From Rhodotorula mucilaginosa (lineage: Eukaryota > Basidiomycota > Microbotryomycetes > Sporidiobolales > Sporidiobolaceae), in the NCBI GenBank assembly GCA_034406715.1, contig CP137865.1:1-64000 (forward strand): 64,000 nt of DNA, given 5' to 3'. The position numbers and the translations under genes were made by a program. The notes below the pieces were generated by a model. It saw nothing but the letters and a program-made list of their open reading frames with translations, was not told where the DNA came from and did no database searches. Each line of letters begins with the position of its first letter. The first letter of the stretch is position 1. Below, piece by piece: positions 46,668 through 57,480 of this stretch.

Positions 46668-48742
46668 ATGCCTCTCATCGACGCTCCACCGACTTACACC
46701 AACGGTCACCATGCCGCCGCAAACGGGCACGCCGTCAAGGACAAGCCCTTTCCTGGCCCTTCCGAGACTCGCCCCTCTCTGTGCGTACGCCCAAGTCAAT
46801 CAAGAGCCTCGACACTGACTGACGAGCGTGTTCACAGACTGCCGAAACTCGTCCTCAAGCCCTGGGTGTCGCCCGCTCCGGCCGGTCTTGTGTTGACCAA
46901 CGCGCAAGTGATCGACCCGAACGCCGGCAAATTGCTCGAAGGCTTGCAGTCCGTCGTCATCCGAGACGGCAAGATCGCAGCCGTCTATCCCATCGACGAG
47001 CCGGACCTCCTCGCCGAAGAGGGTTCGCTCCGCCGCGTCGATGTCGGCGGTCGATACATCTCGCCAGGCCTCATCGACGGCCACGTGCACGTGACGGCGG
47101 TGCCAGGGATGCACAACCTGAAGGAGATGTGCGAAGCGCCGCCCGAGACCATCTCGTACCGGACGACCTACGTCCTCCGCGAGATGCTCATGCGAGGCTT
47201 CACCACCGTTCGCGACACTGGTAAGTCCGCTTTTTTTTTTTTTTTTTGCCCCGTCAAAGAGATCACGGAGCTCATGCGTGTATACCTTGCAGGCGGAGCT
47301 ACCAAACCGCTCGCGGACGCCATCGCGGAAGGTCTCTTCCCCGGCCCTCGGCTCTTCCAGTGCGGCAAAGCCATTTCGCAGACCGGCGGACACGGCGACT
47401 TTATGCCGGGCAAGAGCGGCGGCGAACCGGGATGCTGTGGTGGCCATTCGATCCTCCTCGGCCGGACTGCAGACGGCGTCCCGCAGGTGCTCAAGGCGAC
47501 GCGGGAAGAGCTTAAAGCCGGAGCAGAGTGAGTTCGTTTGCGCACGATCACGCCTTGCTGAGTATGCGTAGTGACTAACTCGGCTATGCTTCTCCCCTTT
47601 CAGCTGTGCGTCGACCTTTCTTTTGCTCCCGGCTTCGGAATCCGCAAGTTCTCGCCCTGACAAAGGACGTTCCTTCCTCTACAGTCATCAAAATCATGGT
47701 CGGAGGCGGAGTCGCATCTGCCACCGACGGGATCGAGACGGTCCAGTATACGCCGGAAGAGCTGCGCGCGATCACGCAGGTGTGCCACCAGATGGGCCGA
47801 GTGCACACGACCGCGCACGCGTACACCAACGAGGCGATCCGCCACGCAATCGACAATGGCGTCATGGGGATTGAGCACGGAAACTTGCTCGACCGCGACA
47901 CCGCGCGGATGTAGGTCTCTCTCTCTCTCGGGGGCGTGATGGCAAACGGGAGCTAAGCGTCTCTTCGTGCAGGATGGCAACGATGGGGATCTACTTGACG
48001 CCGACTTTATCCTGCTATGGTATGTTCCACCTCTCCCCGAGTGTTCTTCCCGCGAGAAGGAGATTGGCTCGCTGACGAGGGAGTGCGCCTCCTCTGGGCA
48101 GGCATCATGCAGCGCGCGCCATGGGAGGACTTTTTGCCGCCGAGTGGTCAAGTCAAGAACAAGCAGGTCATGGAGCGCGGACTTGAAGCGCTCAAGCTCG
48201 CCGAGGAGGAAGGCGTCACGGTCTGCTAGTGAGTCCTCTTTTCGTCGGTTCGCTTTCGCGGCGGCAAGCTTAAACTGACTCACTCTCCACGCCCACAGCG
48301 GCTCGGATCTCTTGACGTCCATGCACGCCTTGCAGACGGAAGAGTTTACGATCCGGAGCGAGGTGCTCCCTTCACCGACCATTCTCCGTCACGCCACCAC
48401 CAATGTCGGTACGTACAAAAATCTCGGCAGCGAACGTCTTGGAACTGATAGCGAAAAAGGGAATTCAAAATTGCCTGACATGCCCTTGCTCTCTCTCATA
48501 CAGCCAAGATGCTCCGCATGGAGGGCAAGATCGGCGTCATCGCTCCCGGCGCTTTCGCCGACCTGCTCGTCCTCGACGCCAACCCGCTCGAGGACATTAC
48601 GATCCTCGACCGGCCGGAGCACCACCTGCACCTCGTCATGAAGGAAGGAAGGGTCGCGTTCTCGACCATGCCGGAACTGCCAACGAAGGAGGAAGAGGAG
48701 AAAGCCGAGATGCTGAGGCAGAAGAAGCTGCCGAAAGCATGA
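46668..48742 (+). CDS. Metal-dependent amidohydrolase (Xaa-Pro dipeptidase / ochratoxinase-like family)
   Basis: Binuclear-metal amidohydrolase. Start ATG 46668. Family features in order: VLTNAQVIDPNAGKLLEG, GRYISPGLIDGHVHVTAV with the HxH pair, LMRGFTTVRDTGGATKPLAD, SQTGGHGDFM, DFIKIMVGGGVAS with the Lys expected to be carboxylated, RVHTTAHAYTNEAIRHAIDN, GVMGIEHGNLLDRDTA, CYGSDLL with the metal-binding Asp, and GKIGVIAPGAFADLLVLDAN. Relatives cleave Xaa-Pro or Xaa-Arg dipeptides, N-acyl amino acids or, in Aspergillus, ochratoxin A; the substrate here is not predictable. Eight exons plus one 2-nt exon (47604-47605) give exactly 1,482 nt, 493 residues; without the 2-nt exon the frame fails just before the catalytic Lys. 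It is divergent from an MFS transporter and followed by a transcription-factor gene. Confidence 0.92.
47604..47605 (+). other. Two-nucleotide microexon (CT)
   Basis: Flanked by intron 47528-47603 (GTGAGT donor, GACTAACT branch-like site, TTTCAG end) and intron 47606-47684 (GTGCGT donor, CCTGACA branch-like site, CTACAG end). GA from the upstream exon plus CT plus TC from the next gives GAC TTC (Asp-Phe), completing the family-conserved DFIKIM. Direct joining of the outer exons would shift the frame. Confidence 0.72.
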
Positions 48743-49143
48743 CGGAAGAATACTATTGACACTTTCTTCTCCTTTTCGGGCGTCACGGGGGATTTCTGTA
48801 CTTGTATATCCTTCTCGTCTTCTTGCATAGCACTATACGTCGCTCTCAAAGTTCGGAAAGTTCGTCATCCGCAACAAATCCGCAAGAAGAAGAAGCACTT
48901 CTCGTTCCATCTCGCATAGCACGGCTTTCTTTGAAGCTCGAATAGTTATCATCAACTCTATGCTGCCAAATGCTTGGCCACGAGCCCTCACTCGCTCGTA
49001 CGGGCCCTGTGCAGTCGTCTGACGCTTCTCGCTGAGGCTGCCTTTGTTTGCTTTGCGCTCTCCGCTCACGACCGCAGCTGATTCGAGGCCGGGCGACTCA
49101 GCGTCTACGAGCCTGTGACTTGCCAACCCTGCTACATTCGGCT
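48743..49143. other. Intergenic gap of 401 bp
   Basis: 3' flank of the amidohydrolase and promoter region of the Zn2Cys6 gene, both plus strand. No additional gene recognised. Confidence 0.5.
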
Positions 49144-52100
49144 ATGCAGGCTCCCGAGCTGCGCCAGCCGCAGGCTTCGCTTGCCCCACCTGCCGCTTCC
49201 TCGCCTCTCGATAAGGGCGACTCGTCAACAGCCGGAAATGCAGCTATGCAGGCTTCAGGTGAGCGAGCGATCAAATTGCCACAATGCAGAAGGACCGCGC
49301 GCTGACTCGCACTCTCCAGAAGCAGGCAGGGCGAGGCGAAGCCGCCGAGATAGGCCGTGCGACTTGTGTGGGTGAAGGCGGGTCGGAGTTTCGACGGATT
49401 GCCAGAGACTGACAATTTCGGTTGCTCGCACAGGTCGGAGGCAGAAGCATATCTGCGTCATTCCGGTCCGCGGCGATCCGTGCAAGGCATGTCAGTCGCG
49501 GAAACGACCTTGCACCTTTGATGATCCGCCGACAACGCGCGTACGGAAATTCAAGACGGCGTTGGCTTCGAGCGAGGAGCCAGAGAGGGGCCAGAGAGAT
49601 CAAGTGCGTGCCGGACGGACCCCATTTTGAGTTGCGGCGGGAGCTGACTTTCGGATCCGGCGCAGGAACAGACGGTCACCCCGTCGGTACCGGGGACAGG
49701 CTCAAGTTCCACCGCCTCCGTCAGTAACTGCTTCTTCTCGATGTCTCTACACAAAAAGCTCATCTGACTGCGACGTCGTCAAATGCGAACAGGGCAGCCG
49801 AAAACGACCTCGATCAAGAGGTTCGATCTTCTCGGCGAGTCTGTCCTCCCTCGTACGCGGACCAGACCGCTTCCGCTGACGTAGGGTCATATCTGGCTAC
49901 AGTCATCAAGCTCGACCTCGGAATTCAGCCTCGTCAGCTCCGTCCTCGACCTCGTCCGGACCAGCCGCGAGCCGCCGAACGAGACCGACGATCGTCACGC
50001 GACGCAGTCGGACCTCTTCGTGCCGGCCAACACCGACTGCGCCGAGCAGTCCTACATCAGCTCGACCGCCTTCTCCGACTTGACCTTTTCGGTCGAGGAC
50101 TCGCACGAGTCGCGGTTCCCCGGCGACGTGGGCTTCCGACAAGTCTCGAACGATCCGGCCATGCCGGTCTTTTTCATCTCGCCGCCGACGCTCATGTACG
50201 GGTACCTGGCGCCGGAGAGTCAGCGTCTGTGGCAGTCCGCCTGCTCCGTGCTTGGGCCGGGAGCTCCTCGGCGCTTGATCGAGATGTACGTCTCTCCGGG
50301 TCTTTCTTTTCCGTAGGGGAGCCGTGCCTCATGACTCGGCGGCCGAATCTCCGCAGCTACCTGAGTCGGTCCCAGCCAGCACTACCGGTACTGGGTATGC
50401 AGACCTTCGCGCAGACCGAACCGACAGATCTTGCCGCAAAAGGCGTCTCTTATGCTCTTTTGACGAGTCTGATTGCTCACGCAACCTCTTACGCAAGTCG
50501 GGTGCTCCTCGGTCACTCGCTCGCTCGTTTGCAGCCATAGCTGACGTGCAACACCTCCAGGTCTACGAGATCCGCTCCGTACACAAGCACCTGTGGCGTC
50601 AAGTCATCCTCCCGCTCGAAGACGAGTTCCGCAAGCCGTCGTTTCAGACGATCCAGACCGCCATCGTGATCCTTACTTCGCGACCAGCGATCAATGTGGC
50701 CCAGAATCACATTGCCATGGGCCGAGTAAGTCTGACTTCACTGCGAGTGGAAGCCTCGGTGAGCTGACGAGATCCTCCGACGGTGCAGGTGGTCACGGCG
50801 GCGCAGCTGCTCGGACTGCATTTGGACCCGTCGGCTTGGCGAGTGTCGCCGAGTGAACGCTCTCTCCGCAAACGACTCTGGTGGACGCTGCTTGTGCACG
50901 ACAAGTGGCGGACACTCTGGTACGGTCGGCCACGCTGGTGAGCCCGCCGATTGCTCATTGCGGTTCCGGCTGCAGAACACCCTACATGGAGTCCTGACCC
51001 TTGCTTCTTTGCAGCATAGCGGTCGACGACTGGAGCGTACCCATGCCGACGCTCGCCGACCTGGAATTGCCGGACAACCCGACTCGGGCGCAGCGCAGCT
51101 CGGCCGACTCTTACATCGCGTGGTGCGGCTTGACGCCTGTCCTTGAGTGCGTCCTGTGTAGCCAAACTCGCTGAAGCTTGAGCAACTACTGACCAAATAC
51201 CTCTGCAGTCCGCTCATCACGGATTTCTACACTGCTCGAGCTACTTCGACTGTGCGGTCAGTCGAGGACCGGCTGGCCATACTCGAGAAGCACGCCATGC
51301 GGCTCCGCGGGTTCGAGGCCGAGTTGCCCGCCGAGTTGCGAGACTTGCCGTCGTCAGAAGAGAAGCCATCCGAGCCGGCTGCCTCGGGTGTCCGTGAGTT
51401 CAGCTCAAAGACTCATGGTTCAAGCGCGGCTGAGTTCTGGGTTGACCACCACCACCCATGCAGGCTCGTTCCAGCTGTGCAAGCTCGGGGTCGAGATGAC
51501 GTTACTCCGCCTCACGTCTGCAACGTTTGCGCAGCCGACTGTTGCGCAAGTGATCAACGCCGCCCGCGCCACCATCAGCCTCTCGCACGGACTCGTCGAG
51601 TTTCTCGAGCAGCTCTTGCCCGCCGAGTTTGACACGTTCTGGGCGCCGTGTGCGTGCAACTCCCCCGTCTCGAGCTAGTCCAAGCGCCCGCTAATCACGC
51701 ACGCGCTTTACAGATTGTTCGTTCATCATCTCGGCAGCGGGCGCTCATCTGTTGCGGACTGCGATCGCCGTCGGCACGCTCGACGCGACGCTCCGGAACA
51801 CGGCCGGAGTGCTCTTTGCTCGACTCGTCGTGACGCTCACGTCGAGCCATCATGCCGCGCACTGGGACGTGGCTTCGCTCGCACTCGATCGGATCGCCAC
51901 GTTGCTGCGCTCGTTGGATGGGCAACTGCCCGAGTTGGCTCCTTTGTTGCAGCTCTTTGGAGCGCCGAACCATGCCCCAAGTTCGGGTGCGTCCTCGCGA
52001 CCTCTAGGCCATTTCCGCTGCACTCGGAACTGACTCGCCCGAGATAATCGGAACCCACGCAGCCGCACCGCGACCTACTACAGCGACCCGCGCGCAAGAC

Positions 52101-52988
52101 GTCTTCAGTAGCCCGACCACTTTGGACCGAGAAAAAGAAGAACGCAGCAGCGACCTTGCGACTTCTTCCGCCGCGCCGCCGCCCGCCCCCTTTCTTTCGC
52201 CTCCGCAGCGAGCACCAGCAGGCTTGCCCTTTCTTGGCAGCGGGGGCGGTAGCGGTGGCGTCAGGACTTCTCGAGACCCTCCTCAGCCACCCCTTGCACC
52301 TCCCATCCTCGAACGCGCGTCGGGCTCGAGTTTGCCTCTGCCGCCGCACTACTCTCCGCCGCCGCAGTCATCGTCGACGACGACTTTCCTCCCTTCCGCC
52401 GTCACCCTATCGCCAGCTGCCAACAACAGCAACAACCACGACTTTGCCGATCTGCACGCCGCGACCATGAGTAGTCCGATGAGCGACCAACTCGATCCGC
52501 TCTGGTGGATGAACACGGACATCCTCTCTCTCCCGGACCACTTCGGGACCCTCCCCGATCTGTTTGATCAAGCTTTTCTCGGCCACGGAGGAGGCGCGCG
52601 GGCGAGTCCGGGGGATTCACACGAGGTGACGGGCAACGAGGGGCGAAGACAAGGCGAAGAAGAAGACGAGATGCAGATGATGACGGGATTGGAAGCAATC
52701 GCGGCGGCGGCGGCGGTGGCGGTTCAAGATCCGCTCGGTACCGGGACTCGGAGGAACGACGTCGCGGACGAAGAAGAAGAACAGGTCGACTCGGCGTTCA
52801 ATCGGCATCATCATCACATGCACGCAGCTGCTCGAGGTGGCAAGGGTGCGGGAGCGGGTGGTATGAGCGGCACGCCGATCACGATGATTGGCGCCGACGG
52901 GTTGTTTGACTTGCGCGGCTTCCTCGAGAACGGCAGCGGCCTCACCACCACCGCCGCCGGCCGTCAACAGCAGCAGCAGCAGCAGTAG
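49144..52988 (+). CDS. Zn2Cys6 transcription factor with fungal-specific middle homology domain
   Basis: Start ATG 49144 (MQAPELRQPQASLAPPAASS). Spliced exons 2-3 give the zinc cluster CDLCRRQKHICVIPVRGDPC followed by KACQSRKRPC, that is CX2CX6CX8CX2CX6C, a standard binuclear cluster. The third-to-fourth Cys segment is within the usual range. After a linker with a basic GSRKRPRSRG stretch comes the fungal_trans domain: IEIYLSRSQPALPVLGMQ, AKGVSYALLTSLIAHATSYA, VYEIRSVHKHLWRQVILPLE, LLGLHLDPSAWRVSPSERSL, RKRLWWTLLVHDKWRTLWYG and GRPR. The junctions I checked (49258 to 50558) are all in phase. The C-terminal 300 residues are Pro/Ser-rich, with acidic and His-rich parts and a glutamine run ending at TAG 52986-52988, typical of activation regions. 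About 950-1,000 residues. The location beside a transporter and a hydrolase suggests that it controls them. Confidence 0.9.
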
Positions 52989-53284
52989 CAGCAGTAGCAG
53001 CAATCAGCTCGCGCGGAGTTTAAACTCTGCAACCTGCGAGACTTTCCCGCGGCCGACTCGAAGAGCCAAAAAGAGAGTTTCTAGACGGGAACGCAGTTCC
53101 AGTGGCGGGCGGCATGCAGCGTCCGAGCGTCCGAGCAGGCGTTCATGAGTGCGTGCGTGCATCTGCGAAACCTCGCTTGCTGCTCTGCTCTGCATAACAT
53201 CGCAATCGTCTTTTGTGTCGATCTCGTCAACACACTTGAAAATTACAAAAAAGGGAAGTGACTTCCTCCTTCTTTTCGTCGAAT

Positions 53285-55715
53285 TCACGCCTCGACGGCC
53301 TGCTGCTGCTGGTGGTTGACCAACTCCTCGGCGCCGAACCGTCCACCCCTCGCACCACCTTGGGAAGCACCCGCACCCGAACTAACCGCCAAGCTCTTCT
53401 CGACCGTGGCCGTCACGCGGTCCAGCGCTCCCTTCCACCCTTCCAACCGCTCCTGAATCACTTGCCACGACGACGACGACGCCGAGCCCGAAGAGGAGGA
53501 AGAGGAGGCGGCGAAGGAGAGGGGAGCGACGCGCGTGATGAGGAAGGATTGGGTCGGTTGCGACAACCGGCCTTGGACGAGCGAGGCGCGGATCGCTGTT
53601 GTTTTTGTGCGGCGGTTTCGGCGGCGACCGGGGGGGGGGGGGGGGGGGAAGGGGGGGGGGGGGGGGGGGAAGGGGGGGGGGGGAAGGGGGGGGGGGGGGG
53701 GGGGAAGGGGGGGGGGGGGGGGGGATTAACGATTCGGACGACGAGGCGAGTCGAATGGAAGAGGAGGGGGGTTCCGGAAAGAAGTTGGGATAATCCGGGA
53801 GAGAGAGAGAGGGTCGTCGGTAGTGTGGAGTTTCGGGAGACGGGCGAGCGGATCATCAGGCGTAAGAACAGAAGCGGGAGAGGGGCAAGGGAGGGGGAGT
53901 CAAGAGTCAAGAGTCAGCAAGAAAGTCGGGTTCTTCTTTTGTGTTTTTCTCCCTCCTCCTGCAGCAAAAACAGGCGAGGCGAAGGCGCGAAGGCGAAGGC
54001 GAAAAGGGAATCGACCGAAAAACAGCGCAGGTCGTCCGTCCCCCTTCCGCTCTCTCCCTCTCCCCCACTCTTCGGTCCCCTCTTGCCCTCTTCCCTCGTG
54101 CGCTCGCTCGCTCGCTCGCTCGCTCCCCGAGGTTGAGAGACCTCCACAGAGAGCGAGAGAGAGAGAGGGAGGGAGGGAGGGTGACGGAAGGAAAAAAGTC
54201 CCCGCGAAAGAAGGGGGGAGAACGGGAAAGACTCACCGTCAATAACCCAAGTCTCGACCTCCTCTCCCGCCTCCGCCTCCTCCTCCTCCCCACCAGCCTT
54301 CGCACCCAATCCCAACTTCTTTGCAATCTCGTCATACCGGACCGACTTTCCGACGCCCTTGTCCTCGCACAACCTCGCGAACCGGAGCAGGTTTTGCTTC
54401 TTGACCAAGTGGGCGCGGTCGACTCGCAAGAGCTGCGACGCGGAGGCGGCGGCGGAGGCTGTTCGTGATGCTGGTGGTGTTGATGCGGACGGTGCAGATT
54501 CGGAAGAAGACGAGGCAGAAGAGGAAGAAGGGGAAGGAGGGAAGAGAGTCATAGTCGAGACGGCCTTGTCGAGTTCATCTTGCGACGCGAACTCGTCGGC
54601 CTGCTGCTGCTCGACCGAGGACGAGGACGACAGGTCCGTAAACTTTTTGAACGTCTCGACGAGCAGTGATGAGGTCGCCTCGGCCGAGATAGGGAGGACG
54701 CGCGAATAGGGCGTAAAGTCGTACACGTCGTTGGAAGCGAGCAAGAGTGCGACCAGCGTCGCGGCCAGTTTCGACCGTACCGGGCTCGAAGACCCGGGGG
54801 AGGAGGCAGAGGAGAGGCGGGCGACGAGGATCTCGCGCGCGAGGGTGACGGTGCCGATCGGATCGGTCGCGGCCTTGGCCCCGTTGCCGCCGCCGACATT
54901 GTTCAACAGACTCTCGACCAGACTCGCGGCCGTCTCGTCCGCGTCCGCTCCCGCCTCGGCAAAGTATTGTTCGAGTTGGACGGGGTCGAGAGCGGGCTTG
55001 ACGATCGCGACGTCGTCGTTCTCGGCTGCGTATTTGACCAGCGTGCGGAGGACTTGCAGCCTCAGAGTGGTAAGGGAGGAGGAGGAGGGGAGGGCGTTGA
55101 AGATGGTGGCGAGGGTCGAGTAGCGCGTCGACAACGCGGGTTGGGTCGTCGCCGGTTTCGGGTCCCGGCACGCGATCGCGCCGACCAGGACCTGGATGCC
55201 ATGCGTCAAGTCGGCGTCGGCTTGAGTTTCGAGCAAGAGGGAGAGGAACGAGTTGACAAAGCCGACAAAGTCGCGGTCGGCGAGGGCTTGCAACTTTGCG
55301 CCCTCTTGGAGGCGGGCGACGAGTTGCTGGACGAGGTCGCGCTTGGTGGCCTTGAACTCGGGGGTTTCTTCGATCGTACGCGGTGCAGCTTCCTCTTCCG
55401 AGTCCTCATCCTGAGCGGGGGAGGGAGCGGCGGGGAGCGCGTCTTGAGCGCGTTGGACGAGCGAGTCGACCCACGCTGCCGCGTCGTCGTCGCCCTGGTC
55501 CTTGGCCGTGACGCGAGCTACGACAGTCGCAGCATCTCGGATCTGCGGGCAGGTGGGCGTGCAGTCTAGCAGGGTCAGTGACAGTGTGTGTGACAATGGG
55601 AGGGTTGAGCTCGAGGACTGACGAGCTGGGCGAGGTTGGGGTCGACGTGGACAAAGTAGCACTGGCCGTTGTACGAGTGGGTCGAGTCGGACACAAAGGC
55701 GTCACTGGCCGTCAT
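53285..55715 (-). CDS. Translation initiation factor eIF3 subunit m
   Basis: PCI-domain subunit of eIF3, acting with eIF3f/h in the cytosolic 43S pre-initiation complex. Start ATG 55713-55715 gives MTASDAFVSDSTHSYNGQCY. Introns at 55543-55622 and 53596-54236 leave 1,710 nt, exactly 569 residues. The middle is alpha-helical (RDLVQQLVARLQEGAKLQAL, FVGFVNSFLSLLLETQADAD, LTTLRLQVLRTLVKYAAEND). The PCI end is clear: LLRFARLCEDKGVGKSVRYD, then WVIDAIRASLVQGRLSQPT, formed across the large intron, and the final helix WQVIQERLEGWKGALDRV. It is longer than human eIF3m because of Ser-rich and acidic inserts. The 641-nt intron is unusually long for this region and holds a G/C homopolymer array. eIF3f starts divergently 169 bp away. 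Confidence 0.9.
53630..53724. repeat. G-tract array: G19AA G19AA G12AA G19AA G18
   Basis: Ninety-five bases that are pure G except four AA pairs. Run lengths are 19, 19, 12, 19 and 18, so most of it is a 21-bp period. It lies inside the 641-nt intron of the eIF3m gene, whose transcript would carry the C/U-rich complement. Confidence 0.9.
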
Positions 55716-55884
55716 CGTGGGCGTGGCTTGGCGTGTGTAGTACTACACTCTAGGGAGCGCTCTCACTCGGCGAGAGATTCGGAAGACGTCGCGCTGCTTC
55801 CGCGCCAACTCGCCTCCTCGCTCTCTTCAGCTCGCTCTCCTGCTCTCCTCCTACACGCCTACGCCCGCACTAGACCCCACTAGG
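55716..55884. promoter_or_regulatory. 169-bp divergent promoter shared by eIF3m and eIF3f genes
   Basis: The whole gap between two start codons of subunits of one complex. It contains pyrimidine-rich stretches (CTCGCTCTC-like) upstream of the eIF3f start, as common in fungal core promoters. No specific factor site was recognised. Confidence 0.6.
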
Positions 55885-56990
55885 ATGCTCTCCCTCGCCC
55901 TGCCCTCGACCGGAGGCAACCCCGCAGCCACCTCCGCCCGCTCCCAGGGAGGCGTCCAACTGCACCCCGTCGTCCTCGCCTCGATCCTCGACTCTCACCT
56001 CCGCCGACCGGCCGACCACGACCGCGTCCTCGGCACCCTCCTCGGCCCCCGTTCCTCGGCCCAAGTCACCGAAGCCTTCTCCGTCCCCTATGCCGTCAGG
56101 GCGAAAGGCCAAGTGACGATCGATGTCGAACACCACCGCGCCATGGTCGACTTGCACCTGAAACAGAACGCGAAACTCGTCGTCCTGGGATGGTTCGCCA
56201 CCCACCCGCAATTGAACTCGTTCTCGGCCCTGATTCACAACTTTTACGCCGCCGAGGCGCTCCCCACCGGCGCGCCCGCGGTGCACTTGGCCCTCGACCC
56301 CGAGTCGCTCCACTTTGAGACCTACACCGCCCAGCCCCTCCTCGGGGGGTCCGACGGCGGCTTGGCCTTCACGCCCGTCCCGCACTCGGTCCTCGTCGCG
56401 CCTCACGAGCGCCCCTCGCTCGACCTCCTCTCGTCGCGCCTCTCGTCCCTCTCCAACCTCGTCCCGGCCCCCCCCGTCGAGCCCACCACGGGCGAAGACC
56501 TCCAGGTCCCCACCACCCCGCTCGAAGCGCTCTACGCCCTGCTGAGACAAGTCACGGCCATGCTCGATCAAGTCCTCGACTATGTCAAGCAGGTCGCGAG
56601 TGGTCAACGCGAGGGCGACGACAAAGTCGCGAGGGCGTTGCTCGAAACGGTCGGGAGCGTACCCCAGGTCACTCCCGCCCCTGTGGAGAAGGAAGCAGGA
56701 GAGGAAGAGTCTTCTTCAAGGGCAGCCGAGGGAGAATCCTCGTCGGCAACAGCAGCGGGAGCAGCGGCGAACCCGATCGCCGACTTTGAAGAAGAGTTCA
56801 ACGCCCACCTCGCCGACGTCCTCATGGTCCGTCCCGTTACCCTTCCTTTCCCTTTTTTTCTCCGTGGTCTGTGTGTGTGGATTTGCTAAAACCCCGCCTT
56901 TGGCGCCCGACCGTCGCGCAGGTGAGCTACCTCGCCAACGTGATCAAGACGCAAGCCGAACTCTCGAGTCGGCTCAACTTGCTCGTCTGA
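55885..56990 (+). CDS. Translation initiation factor eIF3 subunit f
   Basis: MPN-domain subunit of eIF3. Start ATG 55885 (MLSLALPSTGGNPAATSARS). One intron (56827-56921) gives 1,011 nt, exactly 336 residues, the usual length. Visible family blocks: VQLHPVVLASILDSHLRRPA, DHDRVLGTLLGPRSSAQVTE, AFSVPYAVRAKGQVTIDVEH, MVDLHLKQNAKLVVLGWFAT, LNSFSALIHNFYAAEAL and VHLALDPESLHFETYTAQPL. As in other eIF3f proteins the JAMM zinc ligands needed for peptidase activity are not seen as a full EXnHXHX10D set, so it is taken as a non-catalytic MPN protein. The C-terminal part is helical with an Ala/Ser/Glu linker and ends in KTQAELSSRLNLLV. It pairs with eIF3m across a short divergent promoter. Confidence 0.94.
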
Positions 56991-57480
56991 TTTCGGTTTC
57001 AAGAGTTTTTTTCTGCCTCGGACGGAGGAAGGGAGGGAGGAGGAAGGAGAAGGGATGACTCCCGGGCGTATTATCATGAAACGCACGCACGCACGGACGC
57101 AACGGCCGGCCTCGTCCATCGACTCTTTACATCAGAGAGATTCCCCCCCCCCCCCTTTTCTCTTTCTGACTCTTGTCTCACCTACTTAAGCAAGTTTCAG
57201 ACGATACCCGTCCATTCAATCCATGGCGCGTTGCGCAGAGAGAGAGGGAGGGGCAGAGGGGCAAGAAGCCTTGCCGGCAAGCGAGAGAGTCTTGTTTGAT
57301 CTATACATCTCGCTTAACAGATAGAAAACCCCGTCCAGTCCGTGCGAGCGGGACAGCGCGGGTGTTCTCCTCTCCTCTCCTCTCCTCTCCCTGCGGGCAG
57401 GTTCCCAAGCGTGCAAGCTGTTCCAGTGGCAGATGTTGTCCCTTTATCAATCAAGCTCCCCCTCCTCCTCCTCCTTCTTC
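56991..57480. other. Convergent intergenic region with a C13 run
   Basis: 3' flanks of eIF3f (+) and of the coiled-coil protein gene (-). C13 lies at 57143-57155, and CTCTC repeats at 57367-57390. No gene seen. Confidence 0.55.

Noticed and set aside
49853-49902. Apparent stop in the transcription-factor frame after SLSSL
   Set aside because: A 50-nt intron with GTACGC donor, CTGAC branch and ACAG acceptor removes it and restores the frame, so the gene is not broken.
53535-53793. Gly-rich open frames over the G-tract array
   Set aside because: Homopolymer translation inside the eIF3m intron; no coding support.
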